Source of the DNA: Diatrype stigma
Lineage: Eukaryota > Ascomycota > Sordariomycetes > Xylariales > Diatrypaceae
Assembly (NCBI GenBank): GCA_022225965.2
Contig: JAKJXP020000005.1
Coordinates: forward strand, 558,001 to 622,000
DNA length: 64,000 bases
Direction: 5' to 3'
In this document: positions 55,126 through 64,000 of the stretch, piece after piece
Layout: each line of letters starts with the position of its first letter
Position numbering within the stretch: position 1 is the first letter of the stretch
Notes under the pieces: model-generated
Told to the model about the DNA's origin: nothing
The model's database searches: none
What the model saw: only the letters and a program-made list of their open reading frames with translations
Program-made: the position numbers and the translations under genes

Positions 55126-56561
55126 TCACGAAAAAAACCGCGACACGGAACCCATGAACCCGCCCCCACTACCACTCTTACTGTGGTGATCGTCATCGCC
55201 CCAGCCGCTGCCGCCACCGCCGTAGCTGTAGTCCTGCTCGCGCTTTCTTTCCCACTGGTAGTCGCCGCTGCGACCGCGCTCGACGGAGATGGTACTGGCG
55301 CCGGCGCCGCTACCCCGACTGCCGTAGCCGCTATCGTAGCCGCCGTAGCCATAGCCGTAATCCAGGCCTTCGCCGGACCGGTCGTAGCCTCTGTTGTCGA
55401 ACCTCTCGTACCCGCCGCTGTAGCCGCCATCGCCAGCATACCCGGCGTTGCTGCCGCTGCTGCTGTACCCATATCCGTTGTTGTTGTTGTGGCTCGCCGA
55501 GCTATAACCATAATCGTGGTCGTGGTGGTCGTGGTGACTGTCTTTGCCACCACTGCTGCTGGAAGAACCGCCACCGCCACCGTGTCCAGTGACCATCCGG
55601 ACGGCCTCGCCGACGAGGCCCAGCGACCCGCCGCCGCCGGCCGTGCGGGCCGCGAGCCCGAGCATGCGCTCGACGGCGGGCGGGAGGCGCAAGCCGAAGC
55701 GGGCCAGCAGGGCGGTCAGGGCGCCGCCCGTGACCAGCGGCACCACCACCAGCAGGAACACCTTCATCGGGTGCCGCTTCGCCCAGTACACCAGGTCGCG
55801 CAGGAGCCGCTTCAGCTTGCGGTAGGCCTTCTGCACGAAGTTGGCCCGCGGGGAGCGCTTGTAGTAGGAGGGGGTGGAGGAGCGGCCTGGGAGTGATGGT
55901 TAGTTATTTTCGTTTTGTGCGATCGTTGGTTTCGCTTGGGAGAAGGGGGGGTTGTATTATGGGATGTTGGTTGGTTGGTTGGGTGGGTAGGTGTATTGGA
56001 ACGGCATGGCGTGATGATAGTTGTACATCAGGGATAGGGGGGATGGGTTGGTCGTGGTGGTTGTATATGTGGGTGTAGATGTGGCCCGTGTGTGGTGTGG
56101 ACGTGCGTAGGCAAATGGAGAGAGAGGGGGGTGAAGGGCGGGGAGTGGGGGAGGAGGATTAAGAGTGAGTCCGAGCTTAACGTAGCCAACATACCGAGTC
56201 CGAAGAAGCTCCTCGTGCTCCCGTTGCCGCCGCTGCCGAGCCCGAAGAACGAGCCCTTGGAGGCACTGTGCTTTCTGTAGTTGCTGTCCTCTCCGAGGCC
56301 GCCGAGGCCCGAACCCCGCGAGGCGTTGTGCTTCTTATAGTTGCTGCCGCTGCCGCCGGCAAGAAAGTTGCCCAGCCCCCCGGCGCCGCCGCCGGAGGAA
56401 GGGGTCTTGCGGTGCCGCGACCGCGACCGGCTGCGCGATCGCGACTTGTCGCTCGACGGCTTGCTGCTGCGGTGCGCCCGCTTGTGCGACGACGATGAGG
56501 TCTTGTGCCGCTTCGTCGATGACGAGAGCATCGACCCGTTGTCTTGGGTGAAGAAACCCAT
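55126..56561 (-). CDS. Gly/Ser/Tyr-rich membrane-anchored hypothetical protein (2 exons)
   Basis: Minus-strand exons 56561-56195 and 55886-55126 give 1128 nt, 375 aa; GTATGT donor and cccag acceptor, frame kept. The N-terminal third is Ser/Arg/Lys-rich with an SRSRSRSRSRHR tract and two degenerate NYKKH/NYRKHSASKGS-type repeats. Exon 2 opens with STPSYYKRSPRANFVQKAY, then LKRLLRDLVYWAKRHPMKVF and a single hydrophobic stretch LLVVVPLVTGGALTALLA (about 168-185). The C-terminal ~190 residues are Gly/Tyr/Ser/His-rich low complexity, ending in MGSVSRFFS. It resembles a conserved class of fungal single-pass proteins with unknown role. The glycine/tyrosine tail is of the sort that can self-associate; that is inference. 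Confidence 0.78.
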
Positions 56562-58285
56562 TGTGGTTGTAGTTGTGATTGCGGGATGCAAAGATCGATA
56601 GATAGATAGATGGTCAGAGCTCTCCGGGGAAGAGCGGGGCGTGGAGGGTATGGGGATGATGGACGAGGTTTGAGGTCTGATGCCTGATGTCTCCCTTGAC
56701 CGCTCGTAGTTCCGACTTTGATTAAGTTTAAACAGGACCTTATGCTCCCCCCTTCTCGTCTTGGTTTTGTTGCGACAAGCTCGTATGAATGAGCGAGAGA
56801 CTCTTTTGCTACACTAGTTATCTAAAACTAAAGAATGAGTGAGCGAATGAACGACTCGACTTCGCGACAAGAAGCTCACGATCGTCAATCAATTGAGGGG
56901 CTCAGGGCAACAAGGCCGTAACGATCGGGTTTCTTTCTCAAAAAGAATATAGCTCTAGTTCCCAGACGGATCAATCACCCTGGTTCTGGTGCTGATATAT
57001 ATGAGAGAGAGAGAAGAAATGCGATAAAGATATCCTCAAGGCTCCGCTATGGACGGACCTTATTTGGATCGAGAATTGCCGACGACCATACGAGGGGAAA
57101 GCATTGGGCACAGAGTGGACAGGCAGCAGAAGACGCAATGCAGTTGGTTTAGTTCAGTTAATGGATGCAGCTCTTCGCTGTTCTTTTGTGAGGGTCTCGA
57201 GAGGATGGATACAATAGTTAGGCGAGAGGCAAGGCAAGGCAAGTCCGTCAGTCAGCCAGAACTCACTCACTCACTCTCACTCACAGCTCTCACACGAGAA
57301 AAGACCCTCAAGACCCTCTTCTCACCGACAATTCGAGTGGCTGGGGTTGCTTCACCCCTCCCCCTGTCGCTCAGGGGCAAGGGACTGGAGGATCACCGTA
57401 GGTCAGCTTGATCAGAGGCCGGCCGCAGATGCGCTAGGCTCGTTTTCAACCGCAGCGCTGGCTCTTATGCAAGTCGCAGAATTCGAGACGGGCCTGGGGT
57501 GGCAAGGGGGGTCTTTAGAGCGAGAGTAAGGCTTATAAGTTCACTCCACTTCACGTGAGAGCCGGCGGGCAAGACAGACAGCAAGAACACGACTGGATGC
57601 CTGATGCCGTAGCGCAGATACTGGAAATGTGCTAATGGAAATGGACGACAAGAAGTTCGATTGATCTTACGTCTCGTAGCAGATGGCGATGGCCGGCATC
57701 GTTCTTTACCAGGTAGCTACTACTACTAGTAGAGTGTCGCTGGGCTCTAACTAATAACTGGCAGTGCTGGCCTCTGGGCTGCAAGTCAGAAAATTCTCCT
57801 AATGGATCGGCGGATCTCTGGATGTACCTTGTATGTGTGTATGTATATACGACCTTCGTAAGTACCGGTGTAACTACGTACCAGTTCCGACTACGTGAGA
57901 GCCACGGTGGCTTGATCCTGGAGAGTTCCAAGGTTAGAGCCACATCATCTAAGTTAACCTATGACGTGCATCGCTCGAGACCCTTGTGACGCATCGCAGC
58001 GACAGGGCAGCCCGGGCAGGTCAGGGCTGTCAGGGTGATTATCGTGTATATTAGTTACATATCTTAACTTTTATACTACATACCTAGGTAAGTACGCCTA
58101 CGAAGTATGAGTTGTACATAACTACTCCTATGTATGACCTGACCGACACTCACCTTGATAGGCACTAGAACCAACCTGACAACTCCTATATACCTACCTA
58201 TTCTACACCTAATAGTATTAGGTATTCATCTCTCACCTTTACCCGCTCCTCTTCCTTCGACGGTCACAATATACTGTTCTCTAAA
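56562..58285. other. divergent intergenic region
   Basis: Holds the promoters of the Gly-rich membrane protein (-) and the J-domain gene (+). Short repeats include (gata)n near 56594-56611, ggcaa repeats near 57229-57243 and ctcact repeats near 57262-57283. Frames such as 57049-57411 have no recognisable similarity. A cctaggtaagta word lies near 58083. Confidence 0.5.
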
Positions 58286-59361
58286 ATGGCGTTCAAAACA
58301 CCCCCAAATTACTGTAAGGCAACATGCAGAGACATCCATCCATCCATATATCCCCACCCCCAACACCACCACATGCAGTGCTGCTCCTGCATGTCCCTCC
58401 TACTTCCCCCACTAACACCGCATGAAATCATAGATGCGATCCTCGAGGTCTCCGAGACGGCAACCACAGACCAGATTCGCAATGCATACAAACGGCAAGT
58501 TCTCCATATATATTTCTTATAATTCCGGCTTACGACCTCCGAGCCACCAAAACTACGGTCTACCAACCAACCAACCAACCAACCTACCCACCTACCTACC
58601 TTAAAATGAACTGTTGTTAACATACATGAGTGCGGGGATACAGGGCAGCCCTCAAGACACACCCGGACCGGGTCCCCGCCGACTCGCCCGAGCGCCCCGT
58701 GCGCACGCGCAGGTTCCAGCTCGTGAACGACGCCTACTATACGCTGTCGGACACCAGCCGGCGCCGCGAGTACGATGCGCAGCGGCGCATGTTCGGCGGC
58801 GGACGGGGCGGCGGCGGGCGCAGCCAGCCCGCGTCTAGCGGCCACTACGCCGACCCGTTCGAAGAGGAGGACATGGACGCGGACGAGACGGTGCCCCCCA
58901 GCGGCAGCGGCGGCGGCCAGCCGAACGCGAACACCTTCTACAGCTGGGCGTGGAACTTCTTCACCCAACAGCAAGGCCAGAACCAAAACCAAAACCAACA
59001 ACAAGGACAGAACCAGAGGGGAAGAGAAGGAGGCACGCGCCAAGAAGCCGAGGACGCGCAGTTCGCCGACGTGTTCGAGGAGATGCTGCGCGAGGAAGGG
59101 CTAGCGGAGGAGGGCACGAACCGGCCCACCTCGAAGTTCTGGAGCATCCTGGGCGCGGCCAGCGGCGGCGTCATGGGCTTCATCGTCGCCAACGTGCCGG
59201 GCCTGCTCGCGGGGGCCGTCGCGGGCAACCGGCTCGGCGCCGTCCGCGACGCCCGCGGCAAGAGCGTCTATGCCGTCTTCCAGGAGCTGCCGCAGGGCGA
59301 CCGCGCGCGGCTGCTGGCCCAGCTCGCTTCGAGGGTGTTTAGCCATGCTATGGGGGTTTGA
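58286..59361 (+). CDS. J-domain (DnaJ/Hsp40) protein, 3 exons
   Basis: Exons 58286-58313, 58434-58494, 58644-59361 total 807 nt, 268 aa. The J-domain starts at residue 8: NYYAILEVSETATTDQIRNAYKRAALKTHPDR, with the HPD motif at 36-38 split from the start by two introns, then FQLVNDAYYTLSD and RRREYD. A Gly-rich linker, a Gln/Asn repeat tract (QNQNQNQQQGQNQ) and a C-terminal part follow, with a glycine-zipper-like hydrophobic stretch (GAASGGVMGFIVANVPGLLAGAVAGNRLGAV) and FQELPQGDRARLLAQLAS. It should stimulate Hsp70 ATPase through HPD. The C-terminal segment may contact membranes. Intron 2 uses a GC donor (GCAAGT at 58495); intron 1 has a clear ctaac branch site. Confidence 0.9.
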
Positions 59362-60946
59362 AGTTTCTGACGGGAAATTTGGCTACGTATACTGCCTTCC
59401 CTTTGTTTCTTCATTCAGCCGGCTGGCTGGCTGGCTGGTAGCTGACGAGGCTTCTCTCGGAATGAGCAATACGGACAGGCCATGGTCTCGATGGCCAGTG
59501 GTCAGTTGGGCCATTCCTACAAGTTGAACTAAGACGCAAGGGATCCGGCAAGGGATCCAACAGGGTTGGTGGCTGGCAACTCTTCTATCGTTTTCACGTC
59601 TTCGTGACTTTTTCATGTATGTAGATCAATATGTGTGTGCGGGAGTTCGGGTTTGCGCTTGCGCAAGGGGGGAGGGAAGGGAATGCGCTGGCTTCATGAA
59701 TTGATGAAATGGCAAACGAGCAACGGGCAATGGGCAACGGGCAACGGGCAACGGATTAGGTAGTTAGATATAAATATTGTTCTTTTTTATACTCGGCACT
59801 GAAAAGAAAAGCACAATATATGTGTAATACTTGGTTTCTCCCGGAATCCCGAGGTCTGAAAATCGACCCAGCACTCGAGGTACGGATACCCATACTGCCT
59901 ACTGCTAATATGCTTTACATCGCGTATGCAAGGCGGTTCATACATAAGAAGGTCGATCGATGTACTGCATCCCACAGCTCGATATATCGATGCGGGCTTC
60001 TTAGGTATAGGCCGGTGGGCAGGGAACCTTATGCTGCCTACCACGCTGCATACCATCATGGACCTTGGGTCTTACGTGGTCGTCGGTGGCCCACCATGGG
60101 ATCCAGTCTCCAGTCTGCATGTTTGCCCGGTCGATAGTTACCACTTTCTTGCCTCAATTTGTGCAAGGCGACCAAGTCAACCATTGCTGCAGGTCAGGTG
60201 TATTCCCCTTTCTCCTCTCGGGGAGACCTAGGAATAGTGGATGAATGTATGACAGTGGACCTCGACCTCCTATTTGAGTATTTTGCAGCCCAACCAGACC
60301 TGCTACTCCCTGCTGCCCTTATGTACCTACTCGGCTAGCGGGACCTGCATCGTCTGGCCAAGATCGGGATGCAAAAGGTGATGGAATAGGTAACTAGGTG
60401 AGTGATTTGTTGTCTGGATTGGGCAACGAGGGACAGAGTGCCTGACCTAGCATAGGCAGGTATCTATGATTCCCATGTCCCTCCTGGGTAAAGTTTCATG
60501 GTCCTTGGGCATCTTGGATACCTAGGTAGGCAGTTCACACAGCCGTGGGGACGAAACAAACCTGTATACTTCCCGGTTCGTACTGTTGGTATTGCGGGTC
60601 AAGGTATTGCACGTAGGAGGTGAGCTCACGATATGCATATATCGATATAGACGCTGTTCTCCATAGCGGGATTCCTGGCCACCTATCCGACTGTGATTAT
60701 ATAATCATAATTAGGTAGCGTGGAGGGGTAGGTATGTAGGTACGTACCGAGCTCCAGCTGTTGCTACCATCATTTCATCATAACGCGGCGTTGCTTGGGT
60801 GCCTGGATTGACACTCAACCAAGCTGTGCAGGTGGTCCATGGTCAAGTATTTCCTGTGGGGTATTCCAGATGACTTGAAACTTCACTTTCCGCAAACCCG
60901 CCATCTCGCAGCCTTACGCTCCTTTTCCATCAGTTGAGACGCCAAG
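59362..60946. other. intergenic between J-domain and thioredoxin-PITH genes
   Basis: An imperfect 7-bp tandem tract, (gggcaac)n, lies at about 59718-59755. Several cctaggta-type words recur (near 60227 and 60518). No gene is recognised; small frames at 59787-60231 lack similarity. Confidence 0.5.
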
Positions 60947-62304
60947 ATGTCGAAGCCTCTAGAGATAGAATCTACTGAGCAGTTCAGCAACTTGCTGAAG
61001 AGCTCGCGCATTGTTGTCGCCGACTGTAAGTTGCCTCTTGGCTCCCCGTGCGTGCAAATGTACCCCGCCATCGTCACTCCCGCCCTATCCAGTGCGACGC
61101 GACGCGCTCTGCTACCAAAGCTTGGGGGGCCGCAGGAGCCCTTGGATGACGATGGTCCAAATCATACTATCCTTTATTCGCCCAGTATTCACGACTTTGC
61201 AAACCTTGTCGGGCCTGTATCCTCTGTTCTGGCAATTGCTGGATGCAGGTTCTCACACCCCAGGTTGGACCTGCGGCATGGACTAGACTAACCAGCTCTC
61301 TACAGTTTATGCCGACTGGTGCGGGCCATGCAAGACGATCGCACCGTTCTACGAGCAGCTCTCGCAAAGGCTATCACTGCCCAATCTCGCCACTTTCGTC
61401 AAGATCAATACCGAATCTCCAGCCGGCAAGCGGCTTGCTCAAGAATATGGCATCGCTGCTCTACCCACCTTCATCATCTTCCGTGACAGCAATATTGTCG
61501 AGAAGGTCAAGGGCGGCGACCCGAAGTCCCTGAAGGCTGCTGTCGAGAAGCTCAGCAGCGATATCGAGAACGCTGGTGCAGGCGGTTCTGCCAGTGCTAG
61601 TGGCAGCGGCAGTGGAACTACCGGTGGCATCGCCTGGAGAGGCGCCGACTTGCCTAGGGGCTATACAGACATATCAGATACCGTCGATGTTCGTGGCTTG
61701 GAGCTGCTGAATGCCGATACCGACTTCTCCGTCCGGACGCTCTTGAGCAAGAACAAGCCCAGTGCCCTGGAGAAGGGCAAGAGTACGAGTACGGAGAAGG
61801 ACTGGGTGGAGAGCGACACGGATGAGCAACTGATGCTTTACACCCCTTTCAACTCCGCCGTGAAACTCCACACCTTGCAGGTACGCAGCTTACATTCCAT
61901 GTATCCAAAATGGTGCCATCGAATAAAAACTAATAGGTTAATAGATCACCTCTCTACCACCCACCGAAGCCGAGGACGAGGATGAGGATGAAGTACCCAT
62001 GAGACCGCAGACGATCAAGCTCTACACCAACCGGCCACACAACCTTGGATTCGACGAGGCTGAAGACATCGTGCCCACCCAAGAGATCGAGATTGCCGAG
62101 AGCGACTGGAACGCCAACGGCACCGCCACCCTCAACCTGCGGTTCGTGCGCTTCCAGAACATTACGAGCGTCGTGGTGTTCGTGGTGGACGGCGACGGCG
62201 ATGGCGAGAAGGTGCGCATCGATCGGATCCGGTTCATCGGGGAATCCGGCGAGAAGCGGGAGATGGGCAAGCTGGAGAAAATCGGCGACGAGCCTGGCGA
62301 GTAG
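60947..62304 (+). CDS. TXL1: thioredoxin-like protein with PITH domain (TXNL1/Txl1 type), 3 exons
   Basis: Exons 60947-61025, 61306-61880, 61945-62304 total 1014 nt, 337 aa. The N-terminal thioredoxin fold shows FYADWCGPCK (active-site CGPC about residues 32-35), FVKINTE and the cis-Pro loop ALPTFIIF. A Gly/Ser-rich linker (GAGGSASASGSGSGTTGG) joins it to a PITH domain with LLNAD, DEQLMLYTPFNSAVKLHTLQ, the TIKLYTNRPHNLGFDEAED block and FQNITSVVVFV. This domain order is that of TXNL1, a thioredoxin that sits on the 26S proteasome regulatory particle in yeast and mammals. Introns have GTAAGT and GTACGC donors and tacag/atag acceptors. Confidence 0.94.
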
Positions 62305-63819
62305 GATTCTCAAGACAAGATGCTCGGTTTCAACCAAGGCGGTCGTGGTGGCGGCGGTGGCGGTGACAGTGGCTACTGAGTTGCGGGTTTGAGGGTTTAC
62401 GATGTTACGAGAGCAAGGCACACACTCACAGAGCAAGAGAAATACTCTTCATAGACGTTGGCAAACGCAAGGCAAAGCTAGGCTACTTGAGCAAGGCGAG
62501 CGTACGGGCAAGGCAGGCAGGCAGGCAAACATAGGCGCCCGTAGCTAGTCCACCTGATAGATGCCAGTTGTGCTAACGACGGCCAGCAAGTAGATACACC
62601 ATCTGTCTATCCGAAAACGTTGGTGAAACATGTTTCCTCGACAAAAAACCTACGGCACACTCCAATGAACGTAGGTGCGTACACCAGAGCGCATCGTCAC
62701 ATCAAATGCTATCATGCAAACTTCCAGATGGTCCTCAGTTAAAATCAAAGTATATTTCATGTGCTCTTGACTAGCTCGCTTTACTCGAGTAAGCCTCCAT
62801 CGTCTCACCAGGAATTGGCAACAGCAATCTGCGGAAGCAACTCGCAAGTCTACATAAAGGAAGAAATGTCCAGCATCCAAGCCGCGGTTCCCACACGCCG
62901 GTCAAAAGGGCGCATAACATCGGGGAACCGACAGAACTCCACGAGGAAGTTTGGCAAGGAGATAGCCGGCCTGCAATTTGATCTCATCTGTGGCATTACT
63001 GACGCTGCGGAAAAGTTTTTAGACAAAAATCCATGGGAGAGATATAAGGATCCGAGCAACCGGGGAAACGGTTCTTGTCAATGCCAGCCGCACGAAGAGA
63101 AAAAAGGGAAAAGAAAAGGTTTGAAAAGTCGCGCCGGGGCGCGGTTTATTTTAAAGGCTGATTCTGCCGCTCGCACGCTTCGTAAATTTTCTATGGGCCG
63201 GTGGCTTTCACCGCTTGCCTGCTTGGGCCTGTGTGCCTTCTTAATAGTTTTGTGGGTGCATAAGGTATCGGGGAATCGAAGCCACTGCTTACTTAACCAC
63301 GTGTATGTAGGTATTTCCCTAGTCCAGTTAAGATCGGGACTTGGTCTGATAAGACTCAGAGGAAGCAACTGAAGCCACGAACTTCAACTTCAACCACAAG
63401 TGACACAAGTCCGAGATTATGCAACGCATTTAACGGGGAGGGCGTTTTCTAGCGCAACAAGCCGGAAGTATCATGGGGACTATCTCGATTCCTGATTCCT
63501 GATTCCGCAAGCCCCAGGCTCCAACTGCATGATGCATATTGGCTCGTTTCGGGTACCCGATTATTCCCCTTTCCCCTTCTCCCCGTCGGGACCGCGTCGG
63601 GAATATCAGAACCCCTCTTCAAAGCGGGATGAGCACATACTACGTGGTACCATGAACCGGCATTTGCGAATCACTTTGTATGCAACTACAAAAGATTCCT
63701 GACACAGTGTATATCCCATCAATTCTCACATGGATTGAATGCTCTTTTTGCTTGAAAGGCGTGGATTGTTACAACTGAGGCTAGACAGGATAAAGGATAC
63801 AGGATACAGAGTAGATATT
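62305..63819. other. 3' flank of TXL1 and intergenic region
   Basis: Includes a ggcagg repeat near 62508-62527. A plus-strand frame of 203 codons (62761-63372) has no recognisable domain and reads through what looks like non-coding DNA, so I do not call it a gene. Confidence 0.45.
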
Positions 63820-64000
63820 CTACCAATAATGTAGAAATGACACGCCAACGGCAATCTTCCCGGACGCTCGACCCTCCAATGCAATAACCTGAAATTTCAC
63901 AGTCAGGGGCCCATTGGCAGCCAATCTCGTCGTATTAACAACCACAAGACATCCATTTCCAAGTGTCCAAGCCAAGCCGAGCTGCATATCCCCAGCTCCT
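63820..64000 (-). CDS. possible 3' end of an unrecognised gene (partial)
   Basis: On the minus strand a frame enters from the right window edge and runs 59 codons to a TAG at 63822-63820. It reads GLAWTLGNGCLVVVNTT, then LAANGPLTVKFQVIALEG and ends GVSFLHYW. The alternation of hydrophobic and polar residues suggests beta strands, and codon usage looks protein-like, but I recognise no family. It could also be a chance frame. The remainder would lie beyond 64000. Confidence 0.35.
   Translation of the reverse strand, partial: GAGDMQLGLAWTLGNGCLVVVNTTRLAANGPLTVKFQVIALEGRASGKIAVGVSFLHYW

Noticed and set aside
55183..55896. 237-codon Ala/Val-rich plus frame
   Set aside because: Antisense of the Gly/Tyr/Ser repeat tail; its hydrophobic look comes from complementing GGY/GSS codons.
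62761..63372. 203-codon plus frame
   Set aside because: No domain, no splice support, mixed composition and no sign of selection; considered a chance frame.

Overview
This window is nuclear DNA of a filamentous ascomycete (Pezizomycotina, most likely a sordariomycete). The evidence is short spliceosomal introns with GTRNGT donors and CTRAY branch points, intron-bearing tRNA genes, AT-rich blocks that look mutated by RIP (repeat-induced point mutation), and fungus-restricted families (a DUF2406-type protein, a rhodopsin-domain membrane protein, an AsaB/GA4-desaturase-like oxygenase, a Zn2Cys6-like protein). I cannot place it to genus. There is no CRISPR array, operon or prokaryotic element, and no complete transposase.

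Layout. 0-5 kb: an AT-rich RIP-like block, tRNA-Arg(TCG) and tRNA-Leu(AAG), both with introns, and a 440-bp miniature inverted-repeat element flanked by TA. 5-14 kb: FUN30/SMARCAD1-type SNF2 remodeller (-), VMA21 (+), DUF2406-type protein (-). 14-19 kb: repeat-rich gene desert. 19-25.5 kb: ADE1 SAICAR synthetase (-, 12 exons) and RPL33/eL33 (-, with a 10-nt microexon), separated by about 3.5 kb with no convincing gene. 28-30.3 kb: ZWF1 glucose-6-phosphate dehydrogenase (+). 31.7-35.9 kb: a very GC-rich, intronless gene for a protein of about 1379 aa that joins an Mre11/SbcD-like phosphoesterase to a Rad50/SbcC-like ATPase in one chain; this is the most unusual object here. 36.5-37.6 kb: short-chain dehydrogenase (-). 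40.7-42.3 kb: rhodopsin-domain membrane protein (+). 43.3-44.3 kb: AsaB-like oxygenase (-). 47.4-48.3 kb: Zn2Cys6-like protein (-). 49.3-50.6 kb: decayed ankyrin-type gene (-). 52.5-54.4 kb: PRA1 family protein and a low-complexity protein 65 nt apart (+). 55-56.6 kb: Gly/Ser/Tyr-rich membrane protein (-). 58.3-59.4 kb: J-domain protein (+). 60.9-62.3 kb: thioredoxin-PITH protein, TXNL1 type (+). The extreme right edge may hold the 3' end of another minus-strand gene.

The genes are mostly unrelated housekeeping functions (purine synthesis, ribosome, pentose phosphate pathway, V-ATPase assembly, chromatin, proteasome-linked redox), as is normal for a fungal chromosome arm. The SDR, rhodopsin-domain protein, oxygenase and Zn-cluster protein between 36 and 48 kb are accessory-type genes, but no polyketide synthase, NRPS, terpene cyclase or P450 backbone is visible, so I do not call a biosynthetic cluster. 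Exon boundaries were worked out by hand from reading frame and splice consensus; every spliced model below keeps frame through to its stop codon.
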